Origin: Comamonadaceae bacterium
GTDB taxonomy: Bacteria > Pseudomonadota > Gammaproteobacteria > Burkholderiales > Burkholderiaceae_C
DNA length: 5,490 nt
NCBI GenBank assembly: GCA_027490555.1
Contig: JAIXXW010000294.1
Coordinates: 1 to 5,490, forward strand
Direction of reading: 5' to 3'
A program made the position numbers and the translations under genes. A model generated the notes under the pieces. The model did not search any database. It was not told the DNA's origin and saw nothing but the letters and a program-made list of their open reading frames with translations. Position 1 is the first letter of the stretch. Each line of letters starts with the position of its first letter. This document shows, one piece after another, positions 1 to 5,490 of the stretch.

Positions 1-524
1 CGCGCTTCCAGGTCGGCGCGAAGGCTGTCGATGTTAGCCGAAATCCCCTTGGAAATCAATTGCTTATGCCTTCTTTCGGCCCTTTGGGCCGCGCTGGCGG
101 TCAAAAACACCTTCAGGGGTGCATCCGGGAAGATCACCGTGCCCATGTCCCGACCGTCGGCCAGCAGACCTGGCAAACGGCGAAAGCTGTGCTGCAGCTG
201 CACCAGGGCCTCGCGCACGGCGGGCAGCACCGAGACCTTGGAGGCGTTCATGCCGCCTTGCTCGCTGCGGATGGCCTCGGTCACATCCTGGCCGCCGAGC
301 AAGACCTGTTCGCCCTCAAAGTGCACGGGCAAGCTGCGGGCCAGGTCGGCAATCGCCGCTTCGTCTGTAGCCTCCAGCGTCAGACCCGCCTGCAAGGCGG
401 CATGGGCCGTGACGCGGTAGAGCGCCCCCGAGTCCAGGTAGTGGTAGCCCAGCCGGCTGGCCACGCGGCTGGCCAGTGTGCCCTTGCCAGAGGCTGTGGG
501 GCCATCGATGCAGATGACGGGGAC
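1..524 (-). other. cmk: Cytidylate kinase domain of the AroA-Cmk fusion (partial)
   Basis: This marks the kinase half of the fused gene, residues 447-620. Cmk phosphorylates CMP and dCMP with ATP. Visible signatures are the P-loop GPTASGKG (454-461), YLDSGALYR (475-483), and ADGRDMGTVIFPDA (568-581), which holds the Arg-Asp pair of the CMP site. The segment LKVFLTASAAQRAERR then leads into the LID region at the window edge. There is no stop codon between AroA and this domain. No credible separate start exists: the only nearby start-type codon is GTG for V439, and it lacks an SD. In relatives with separate genes cmk follows aroA and precedes rpsA, so the order is conserved and only the boundary is lost. 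A small chance remains that an internal start also yields free Cmk. Confidence 0.93.
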
Positions 525-1862
525 ATGGCGCGGGTCGGTGTGGGCCACCGAAAACAGGGTCTCAAAATAGTCCGGGAAGGTCTTGGCCACGCATTGGGGG
601 TCTTCGATGCGCACCGGGATGTGGTCCGGATTGAAGGCGGCCAGCGAGAAGCACATGGCCACGCGGTGGTCATCGTAGGTGTGGATGCTGGCCGCTTGCC
701 ACTGGCCTGGGCGCAGGGGGTGGACCCTGATCCAGTCCGGGCCTTCTTCCACGGTGGCGCCCAGTTTGCGGCATTCGAGGGTCATGGCCGCGATGCGGTC
801 TGTTTCCTTGACGCGCCAACTGGCGATGTTGCGCAGTGTGGTCGGGGCGTCGGCATACAGCGCCATGACCGCCAAGGTCATGGCCGCGTCGGGGATGTGG
901 TTGCAGTCCAGCTCGATGCCCTGAAGGGGCCAGGCACCGCGCCGGATCTCCAGCCAGTTGGGCCCGCTGGTGATGGCCGCGCCCATTTGGGCCGCAGCGT
1001 CCATGAAACGGATGTCGCCCTGGATCGAGTCGGCGCCCACCCCTTGGATGCGGATGCCGTCGCCTGGGGCGATGGCGCCCAGGGCGATGAAATAGCTGGC
1101 CGAAGACGCATCGGCCTCGACGTGGATGCTGCCCGGCGAGGTGTAGCGGCTGCCCGCCGGGATCACAAAGCGTTGCCAGCCCTGGCGCTCGACCACGATA
1201 CCGTAGCGGGCCAGCAGGTTGAGGGTGATCTCGATGTAGGGCTTGCTGATGAGTTCGCCCACCACCTCGATGGTGATGGCGCGCCCGGGCGGCAGGTGTT
1301 GGGCGGCCAAGGGCAGGGCCATCAGCAGCGCGGTCAGGAACTGGCTGGAGACATCGCCGCGCACCGGGATGGGCTTGTCCAGGCGCAGCGAAGGCTGGCG
1401 CACGCGCAAAGGCGGAAAGCCGGCCTGGCCCAGGTAGTCGATGCTGCAGCCCAACTCGCGCAGGGCGTCCACCAGATCGCCAATCGGCCGCTCGTGCATG
1501 CGGGGCACGCCTTTGAGCGTGAAATCACCGCCCTGAATGGCCAAGGCCGCCGTCAGTGGGCGCATGGCCGTGCCGGCGTTGCCCATGAACAACTCAATCG
1601 CTTCGCTGGGCCAGGCGCGGCCGCCCAGGCCGGTGATGGTGACCGTGCTGCCCGCCACCTCAACCCCGCAGCCCAGCTGGCGCAGCGCGGCCAGCATCAC
1701 CCGGGTGTCGTCCGAATCGAGCAGGTCGTGGACCACCGTGGTGCCCTGGCACAAGGCCGAGAGCAAGAGCACGCGGTTGGAGATGCTTTTGGAGCCCGGC
1801 AGGGTGACGGTGCCGGATGCACCTTGCAGGGCGGGAAGGTCGAGGAAGGCGGTGGAGAACAT
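1..1862 (-). CDS. aroA-cmk: Fused EPSP synthase / cytidylate kinase (3' end outside window)
   Basis: One frame of 620 codons runs without a stop from ATG at 1862 past the left edge. Residues 1-440 are EPSP synthase, which joins PEP to shikimate-3-phosphate one step before chorismate. Its signatures are PGSKSISNR (22-30), GNAGTAMRP (94-102), RMHERPIGD near 121-129, SSQFLTALLM (172-181), SKPYIEIT (206-213), VEADASSASYF near 268-278, NHIPDAAMT (321-329, catalytic D325), KETDR (352-356, E353) and YDDHR (396-400). G97, T98 and P102 are the residues of the glyphosate-sensitive class I type. After YFETL and a linker of about ten residues, cytidylate kinase begins near V447 with P-loop GPTASGKG (454-461). 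Such fusions are, as I recall, annotated in Comamonadaceae. The gene starts on the base after the tyrA stop, in the same frame. Roughly the last 50 residues of the kinase are missing from view. Confidence 0.96.
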   Translation of the reverse strand, partial: MFSTAFLDLPALQGASGTVTLPGSKSISNRVLLLSALCQGTTVVHDLLDSDDTRVMLAALRQLGCGVEVAGSTVTITGLGGRAWPSEAIELFMGNAGTAMRPLTAALAIQGGDFTLKGVPRMHERPIGDLVDALRELGCSIDYLGQAGFPPLRVRQPSLRLDKPIPVRGDVSSQFLTALLMALPLAAQHLPPGRAITIEVVGELISKPYIEITLNLLARYGIVVERQGWQRFVIPAGSRYTSPGSIHVEADASSASYFIALGAIAPGDGIRIQGVGADSIQGDIRFMDAAAQMGAAITSGPNWLEIRRGAWPLQGIELDCNHIPDAAMTLAVMALYADAPTTLRNIASWRVKETDRIAAMTLECRKLGATVEEGPDWIRVHPLRPGQWQAASIHTYDDHRVAMCFSLAAFNPDHIPVRIEDPQCVAKTFPDYFETLFSVAHTDPRHVPVICIDGPTASGKGTLASRVASRLGYHYLDSGALYRVTAHAALQAGLTLEATDEAAIADLARSLPVHFEGEQVLLGGQDVTEAIRSEQGGMNASKVSVLPAVREALVQLQHSFRRLPGLLADGRDMGTVIFPDAPLKVFLTASAAQRAERRHKQLISKGISANIDSLRADLEA

Positions 1863-2762
1863 TTAAACGTCTTCAGGGGCTTGGCTGCCTGTTTGACCCG
1901 CTTGCAGCGTCCAGGCCGAACGCACCTGGCTGGCTTGCGCGATCAGCCGGTGCAAGGCGGCGGTGTCGTCCGATTGCAAGGTGCTTTCAAACTGGTCGAG
2001 CGCGTTGCGAAAGTGGGCCAGCTGGGTCAGCACCTCTGCGCGGTTGGCGCTCAGGATGTCGCGCCAGACGGCGGGCTCACTGGCCGCGATGCGCGAAAAA
2101 TCCCGGAACCCCGGACCCGCCATGTCCAAAAATGTGGCCGCTTGTGGCTGAGCCATGAGGGCATTGACCGCGGCAAAGGCCAGCAGGTGGGGCAAGTGGC
2201 TGACGGCTGCAAACGTGGCGTCATGCGCCTCGGGGTCCATGGTGCTGACATGGCTGCCCACCGCGGTCCACACCGCATGCGCCTTGTTCAGGCGTTGCAA
2301 GGTGGTGCTGGCCAGTGGCGTGAGGATGGTGCGGCGATCCTGGTACAGCGTGCTTTCGGCGTGTTCGATGCCGGCCACCTCCTTGCCCGCAATCGGGTGG
2401 GCTGGCACCAGGCAGGGCAGGCGTTCGCCCAAGGTTGCCTGTGCAGCGGCGATCACATCGCATTTGGTGGAGCCCACGTCCATCAGCAGGGCATGGGGCT
2501 GCAAGGCATCGCGCATGGCGGCAAAGCTGCTGTGCATCGCGCCCACCGGCACGGCCAGCAAGACCAGATCGGCCCCCTGCACGGCCTCGGCCACGCTGGC
2601 GCAGGCCTGGTCGATCACCCCCAGCTGCAAAGCGCGCTGGCGGGTTTTTTCGGAAGCACTGAATCCGGCGATGGTCTGCACCAGACCGGCTTGGCGCAAG
2701 GCGAGTGCAAACGAGCCGCCCATCAGGCCGCAGCCAATCAGGGCCAGGCGTTGGTAGCTCAC
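1863..2762 (-). CDS. tyrA: Prephenate (or arogenate) dehydrogenase
   Basis: TyrA oxidatively decarboxylates prephenate to 4-hydroxyphenylpyruvate (or arogenate to tyrosine), using NAD(P)+, on the tyrosine branch. The 299-aa protein has an N-terminal Rossmann fold with GCGLMGGS (10-17), then AVPVG (70-74) and DVGSTK (95-100). The active-site motifs follow: HPIAG (122-126) with the catalytic His, SHLPH (188-192), and GFRDFSRIA (218-226) with the substrate-binding Arg. No chorismate mutase or ACT domain is attached, so this is the monofunctional form. The start is GTG at 2762: it lies 7 nt after the pheA stop, is the nearest in-frame start before the nucleotide-binding loop, and the next downstream ATG would cut into that loop. 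Reading the frame further upstream gives only a shadow of the pheA end. Ser35 lies where NAD-specific homologues usually carry Asp. The TAA stop abuts the aroA ATG with no spacer. Prephenate versus arogenate preference cannot be decided from sequence alone. Confidence 0.95.
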   Translation of the reverse strand: MSYQRLALIGCGLMGGSFALALRQAGLVQTIAGFSASEKTRQRALQLGVIDQACASVAEAVQGADLVLLAVPVGAMHSSFAAMRDALQPHALLMDVGSTKCDVIAAAQATLGERLPCLVPAHPIAGKEVAGIEHAESTLYQDRRTILTPLASTTLQRLNKAHAVWTAVGSHVSTMDPEAHDATFAAVSHLPHLLAFAAVNALMAQPQAATFLDMAGPGFRDFSRIAASEPAVWRDILSANRAEVLTQLAHFRNALDQFESTLQSDDTAALHRLIAQASQVRSAWTLQAGQTGSQAPEDV

Positions 2763-2766
2763 AGGG

Positions 2767-2775
2767 CACTCACTC
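2767..2775 (-). promoter_or_regulatory. Weak Shine-Dalgarno-like site deciding the tyrA GTG start
   Basis: The minus strand here reads GAGTGAGTG, spanning the pheA stop codon, and lies 5-13 bases before the tyrA GTG. The GAG/TGAG core is a weak anti-SD match at roughly the right distance. With the 7-nt gap, it suggests that tyrA is translated by ribosomes terminating on pheA. It supports the GTG start but is not strong evidence alone. Confidence 0.35.
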
Positions 2776-3870
2776 GGACACGGGGTAAGAACCCAGCACC
2801 TTGTAAAACGCGCACAGGCCTTGCAGCTCTTGCAAAGCGGCGGCCACCGGGGGCTCGCTGATGTGGCCCTGCAGGTCGATGTAGAAGTAGTACTCCCACT
2901 GGCCCGACTTGGCTGGCCGGGATTCAAAGCGCGTCATCGACACGCCGTTGTTCTTCAGCGGCACCAGCAGGTCGTGCACCGCCCCCGGGCGGTTGGGGAC
3001 CGACACCACCAGGCTGGTGCAGTCCTTGCCCGAAGCGGGTGGCGTAGCCAGGGTCTGGGGCAGGGTGATCACGGCAAAGCGGGTGCGGTTGAAGGCCTCG
3101 TCCTGGATGGCGTGGTGCACGATGTGCAGGCCAAACTGGCTGGCCGCGCGTTCGCTGGCCAGGGCCGCCCAGGCCGGGTGGGTGGCCGCCAGGCGGGCGC
3201 CTTCGGCGTTGCTGGACACCGCTCGGCGCTCCACATGCGGCAGGTGTTTGGACAGCCAGCCCTGGCATTGCGCCAGCGCCTGGGGGTGGGCCATGACGAC
3301 CTCGATGCCCGCGTCCGAGTTGAGCTGGCGCAGCAGATGGAAGCGCACCTGCAGGCTGACTTCGCCCACCACGTGCACGGGCGAGCGCAGGAACAAATCC
3401 AGCGAGCGCGCGACCACGCCTTCGGTGGAGTTTTCCATGCCGACCACACCGTATTGGGCGGTCCCGGCGGCGGTGGCATGGAACACCTCGTCGAAATTGG
3501 CGCAGTAAATCAGGTTGGCCGCACTGCCAAAGAACTCGATGGCGGCCTGTTCGCAAAAAGTCCCCTGGGGGCCGAGCACCGCCACACGTTGCGGGGCTTC
3601 CAGGGCCAGGCAGGCCGACATGATCTCGCGCCAGATGGCAGCGACATGGTCGTTTTTCAGGGGGCCGGTGTTGGCCTGGGTGATTTTGTCAATGACCTGC
3701 GCCACGCGGTCGGGGCGAAAAAAGGGCGAGCCTTCGGCGCGCTTGATGTCACCGACTTGTTCGGCCACATGCGCGCGCTGGTTCAGCAGGCTCAAAAGCT
3801 GCTTGTCCAGTGCGTCAATTTGCACACGCAATGCGCCCAGCGCGTCCGACTGAATGGGTTGTTGGCTCAT
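2770..3870 (-). CDS. pheA: Bifunctional chorismate mutase / prephenate dehydratase (P-protein)
   Basis: PheA converts chorismate to prephenate and then to phenylpyruvate, committing carbon to phenylalanine. Three domains can be read. An AroQ-type chorismate mutase (about 8-90) carries R15, R32 and K43, matching E. coli R11, R28 and K39. A prephenate dehydratase domain (about 94-275) has VLGPQGTF (98-105), GMENSTEG (144-151), AHPQA (194-198) and the catalytic TRF (263-265). A C-terminal ACT domain (about 284-360) has NRPGAV (293-298) and ESRP (316-319), the phenylalanine-binding signatures, so feedback inhibition by Phe is expected. The length of 366 aa is normal for the family. The ATG lies 27 nt after the serC stop and is the only sensible start before the mutase helix; its SD is weak (AAAGA 10-14 bases upstream). 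An out-of-frame six-codon reading frame ends on this start in an ATGA overlap. The stop is 7 nt before tyrA. V56 sits where many homologues have Asp/Glu. Confidence 0.97.
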   Translation of the reverse strand: MSQQPIQSDALGALRVQIDALDKQLLSLLNQRAHVAEQVGDIKRAEGSPFFRPDRVAQVIDKITQANTGPLKNDHVAAIWREIMSACLALEAPQRVAVLGPQGTFCEQAAIEFFGSAANLIYCANFDEVFHATAAGTAQYGVVGMENSTEGVVARSLDLFLRSPVHVVGEVSLQVRFHLLRQLNSDAGIEVVMAHPQALAQCQGWLSKHLPHVERRAVSSNAEGARLAATHPAWAALASERAASQFGLHIVHHAIQDEAFNRTRFAVITLPQTLATPPASGKDCTSLVVSVPNRPGAVHDLLVPLKNNGVSMTRFESRPAKSGQWEYYFYIDLQGHISEPPVAAALQELQGLCAFYKVLGSYPVSE

Positions 3871-3897
3871 GTCCGCAGGTCTTTCATGGGGCCGGCA

Positions 3898-4989
3898 TCA
3901 GGCCTGTGTTTGCTCAAATTCACGCATGTAGGCCACCAGGGCCTGCACACCTTCGAGGGGCATGGCGTTGTAGATGCTGGCGCGCATGCCGCCCACCGAC
4001 TTGTGGCCCTTGAGCTGCAGCAAGTTGGCGGCTTTGGCCCCGGCCAGAAAGGCGTCGTTGCGCGACTCGTCGCGCAAAAAGAAGGGCACATTCATGCGCG
4101 AGCGGCAGTTCTTGGCCACCTTGTTCACATAGAAGCTGGAGTTGTCCAGAAAATCGTAAAGCAGTTGCGCCTTGGCGATGTTGCGCGCTTGCATGGCGGT
4201 GATGCCCCCGTTGGCCTTGAGCCACTGGAACACCAGCCCGGCGATGTAGATGCTGTAGGTGGGGGGGGTGTTGTACATCGACTGGTTGTCGGCCACCCGC
4301 TTGTAATCAAAGGCGCTGGGGCAATGCGGCAGGGCATGACCGATCAGGTCTTCGCGCACGATGACCAGGGTCAGGCCGGCAGGACCCAGGTTTTTTTGCG
4401 CGCCACCAAAGGCCAGGCCGACACGCGACCAGTCGACCGGACGCGAGGCCACATGCGAGGAAAAATCGACCACCAGCGGGGCAGCGCAGCCCAAGGCGGT
4501 CAGGTCAGGCAAGTCGTGGAATTCCACCCCATGGATGGTTTCGTTGCTGCAAATGTGCACATAGCGGCTGTCACCGCCGATTTGCCAAGTGGCAGGGTCT
4601 GGCAAGGACGTGAAACCGTCGGCCTGCGCCGATGCGGCCACGCGCGCCGTACCGTATCTGCCTGCTTCCTTGAGGGATTTTTGACTCCAGCTGCCCGTGA
4701 GCACAAAGTCCATGGCCCCGCCTTGCGACAGGTTCAGCGGCACGATGGCGTTTTCGGCCAGGCCACCACCCTGCATGAACAGGATCTGGAAGTGGGCTGG
4801 CACGGCCAGCAGCTCACGCAGATCGGCTTGTGCTTGCTCGTAGATGCCGATGAATTCTTTGCCCCGGTGGCTCATCTCCATCACGCTCATGCCGGAGCCC
4901 TGCCAGTCCATCATCTCGGCAGCGGCTTGCCGCAACACGGCCTCCGGCATGACGGCCGGTCCCGCCGAAAAGTTGAATGCGCGCCCCAT
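3898..4989 (-). CDS. serC: Phosphoserine aminotransferase
   Basis: SerC is a cytoplasmic PLP enzyme that transfers the amino group of glutamate to 3-phosphohydroxypyruvate, giving phosphoserine for serine synthesis; in many proteobacteria it also acts in pyridoxal phosphate synthesis. The protein is 363 aa, against 362 in E. coli, so it looks complete. The N-terminus FNFSAGPA (5-12) fixes the ATG start. Substrate-binding H41-R42 are present. D175 in DFSSH pairs with the PLP ring nitrogen, and K199 in GGAQKNLGPAG is the Schiff-base lysine. TPPTYSIY (241-248) and GHKSVGGMRASIYNAMP (328-344) complete the active site; K330 takes the place of E. coli R329, a conservative change. The start is 3 nt after the gyrA stop and the reading frame is shared, so translation is probably coupled. 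Two homopolymer runs lie in conserved codons: A7 at the K199 codon (4391-4397) and C8 at the TPP codons (4261-4268). Confidence 0.98.
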   Translation of the reverse strand: MGRAFNFSAGPAVMPEAVLRQAAAEMMDWQGSGMSVMEMSHRGKEFIGIYEQAQADLRELLAVPAHFQILFMQGGGLAENAIVPLNLSQGGAMDFVLTGSWSQKSLKEAGRYGTARVAASAQADGFTSLPDPATWQIGGDSRYVHICSNETIHGVEFHDLPDLTALGCAAPLVVDFSSHVASRPVDWSRVGLAFGGAQKNLGPAGLTLVIVREDLIGHALPHCPSAFDYKRVADNQSMYNTPPTYSIYIAGLVFQWLKANGGITAMQARNIAKAQLLYDFLDNSSFYVNKVAKNCRSRMNVPFFLRDESRNDAFLAGAKAANLLQLKGHKSVGGMRASIYNAMPLEGVQALVAYMREFEQTQA

Positions 4990-4992
4990 CGC

Positions 4993-5490
4993 TTATTCCG
5001 CTGCGCCGGTGCCGTCTGCGGAGCCGGCGTCATCGTCAGGCACGTTGGCGTCGTTTTCCACAATCCGCTGCAGGCCCGACAGCTTGGCGCCTTCGTCCAG
5101 CCCGATCAGGGTCACGCCTTGCGTGGCGCGGCCCAGCTCGCGGATCTCGGCCACGCGTGTGCGCACCAACACACCGGTGTCGGTGATCAGCATGATCTCG
5201 TCCTCGGCGTGCACCAAGGTGGCGGCCACCACCTTGCCATTGCGCTCGGACTGCTGGATGGCGATCATGCCTTTGGTGCCTCGGCCGTGGCGGGTGTACT
5301 CGGTGATGCTGGTGCGTTTGCCGTAGCCGTTCTCGGTGGCCGTCAGCACGCTTTGGGTTTCGTCTTCGGCCACCAGCATGGCGATCACGCTTTGCTGTTC
5401 CTCGATCATCATGCCGCGCACGCCGCGTGCACTGCGACCCAGGGGGCGCACATCGTTTTCGTCAAAGCGCACCGCCTTGCCGCCATCGGA
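4993..5490 (-). CDS. gyrA: DNA gyrase subunit A, C-terminal part (5' end outside window)
   Basis: This is the last 165 residues and TAA stop of GyrA, the DNA breakage-reunion subunit of the A2B2 gyrase that introduces negative supercoils using ATP hydrolysed by GyrB. Only the end of the C-terminal DNA-wrapping beta-pinwheel is visible. Three blade repeats can be seen at fragment residues 18-27 (GRSARGVRGM), 69-78 (GRGTKGMIAI) and 120-129 (GRATQGVTLI). The stretch ATENGYGKRT (51-60) and LVRTRVAEI (108-116) match GyrA rather than ParC, because they closely parallel the same region of E. coli GyrA. The catalytic tyrosine domain and the GyrA-box lie outside the window. The tail after the last blade (about 145-165) is short and only mildly acidic, unlike the long acidic tail of E. 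coli GyrA. The stop lies 3 nt before the serC start and in the same frame. The identity is secure; the full length is unknown. Confidence 0.97.
   Translation of the reverse strand, partial: SDGGKAVRFDENDVRPLGRSARGVRGMMIEEQQSVIAMLVAEDETQSVLTATENGYGKRTSITEYTRHGRGTKGMIAIQQSERNGKVVAATLVHAEDEIMLITDTGVLVRTRVAEIRELGRATQGVTLIGLDEGAKLSGLQRIVENDANVPDDDAGSADGTGAAE
4996..4999 (-). promoter_or_regulatory. Probable Shine-Dalgarno for serC inside gyrA end
   Basis: On the minus strand GGAA lies 7-10 bases before the serC ATG, overlapping the last sense codon of gyrA and directly preceding its TAA stop. It is a partial match to the anti-SD sequence at a suitable distance. It supports the ATG at 4989 and re-initiation by ribosomes finishing gyrA. 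The motif is short, so this is a modest call. Confidence 0.45.

Noticed and set aside
502..548. Possible separate cmk start at the GTG for residue V439.
   Set aside because: There is no Shine-Dalgarno match before it (the preceding bases are T-rich coding sequence for ETLFS), and the AroA frame runs through uninterrupted.
2645..2650. A6 run on the coding strand of tyrA as a possible frameshift site.
   Set aside because: The run reads GAA-AAA-ACC in frame, which gives no in-phase canonical heptamer as strong as the one in serC, and nothing nearby suggests recoding.
60..2861. A 933-codon open frame on the plus strand, opposite aroA-cmk, tyrA and the end of pheA.
   Set aside because: Its codons lie in exact register with the aroA-cmk and tyrA codons, so it needs only the absence of TTA, CTA and TCA codons in them, which is expected in a GC-rich gene. 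It starts with TTG, has low-complexity Gly/Ala/His/Arg/Gln-rich content and no recognisable domain. The minus-strand proteins carry clear family motifs.
2763..2927. A 55-residue N-terminal extension of TyrA upstream of the GTG at 2762.
   Set aside because: The extra residues overlap the pheA ACT domain in another frame, have no TyrA-like sequence, and would precede a normal-length enzyme whose Rossmann loop begins ten residues after the GTG.
2924..3556. Long alternative minus-strand frame and several plus-strand frames across pheA.
   Set aside because: They are shadows of pheA: Arg/Pro/Gly-rich translations without motifs, while the pheA frame shows all three expected domains.
3871..3897. 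Possible terminator, attenuator or promoter in the serC-pheA gap.
   Set aside because: The 27-nt gap is too short for a hairpin plus U-tract, has no T-run, and shows no -10/-35 pair.
1..5490. Mobile elements, CRISPR arrays, tRNA or defence genes.
   Set aside because: The whole window is covered by five tightly packed core-metabolism genes with consistent codon use; I saw no repeats, inverted ends or RNA-gene folds.

Overview
The window is a compact, GC-rich, single-strand gene cluster, read entirely on the minus strand from right to left. It holds the 3' end of gyrA, then serC, pheA, tyrA, and an aroA gene that continues without a stop into cmk. Gene order, high G/C at third codon positions, protein signatures and above all the aroA-cmk fusion point to a betaproteobacterium of the order Burkholderiales, most likely Comamonadaceae. 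The family assignment is inference from remembered gene organisation, not from a search.

Layout in transcription order: 5490-4993, C-terminal 165 residues of DNA gyrase subunit A; 4989-3898, phosphoserine aminotransferase (SerC, 363 aa); 3870-2770, chorismate mutase/prephenate dehydratase (PheA P-protein, 366 aa); 2762-1863, prephenate/arogenate dehydrogenase (TyrA, 299 aa, GTG start); 1862-1, EPSP synthase fused to cytidylate kinase (AroA-Cmk, 620 codons seen, running off the left edge). Gaps are 3, 27, 7 and 0 nt, so there is no room for internal terminators and the genes are probably co-transcribed. No stretch over 300 bases lacks a gene. I see no tRNA, rRNA, mobile element, CRISPR array or clear promoter.

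Together the enzymes cover connected steps. SerC supplies serine (and in many bacteria acts in B6 synthesis). AroA makes EPSP, the step before chorismate. PheA and TyrA are the two competing branches from chorismate/prephenate to phenylalanine and tyrosine. Cmk links the set to nucleotide metabolism and in related genomes precedes rpsA. This is the widespread gyrA-serC-pheA-tyrA-aroA-cmk-rpsA supra-operon of beta- and gammaproteobacteria.

The window is core metabolism rather than an undescribed system. The points that merit attention are architectural: a genuine AroA-Cmk fusion with a linker of about ten residues; a tyrA-aroA junction that is a bare in-frame TAA-ATG, so that one stop codon separates a potential three-domain TyrA-AroA-Cmk chain; a similar in-frame gyrA-serC junction; and a canonical A-AAA-AAC slippery heptamer over the catalytic lysine codon of serC.
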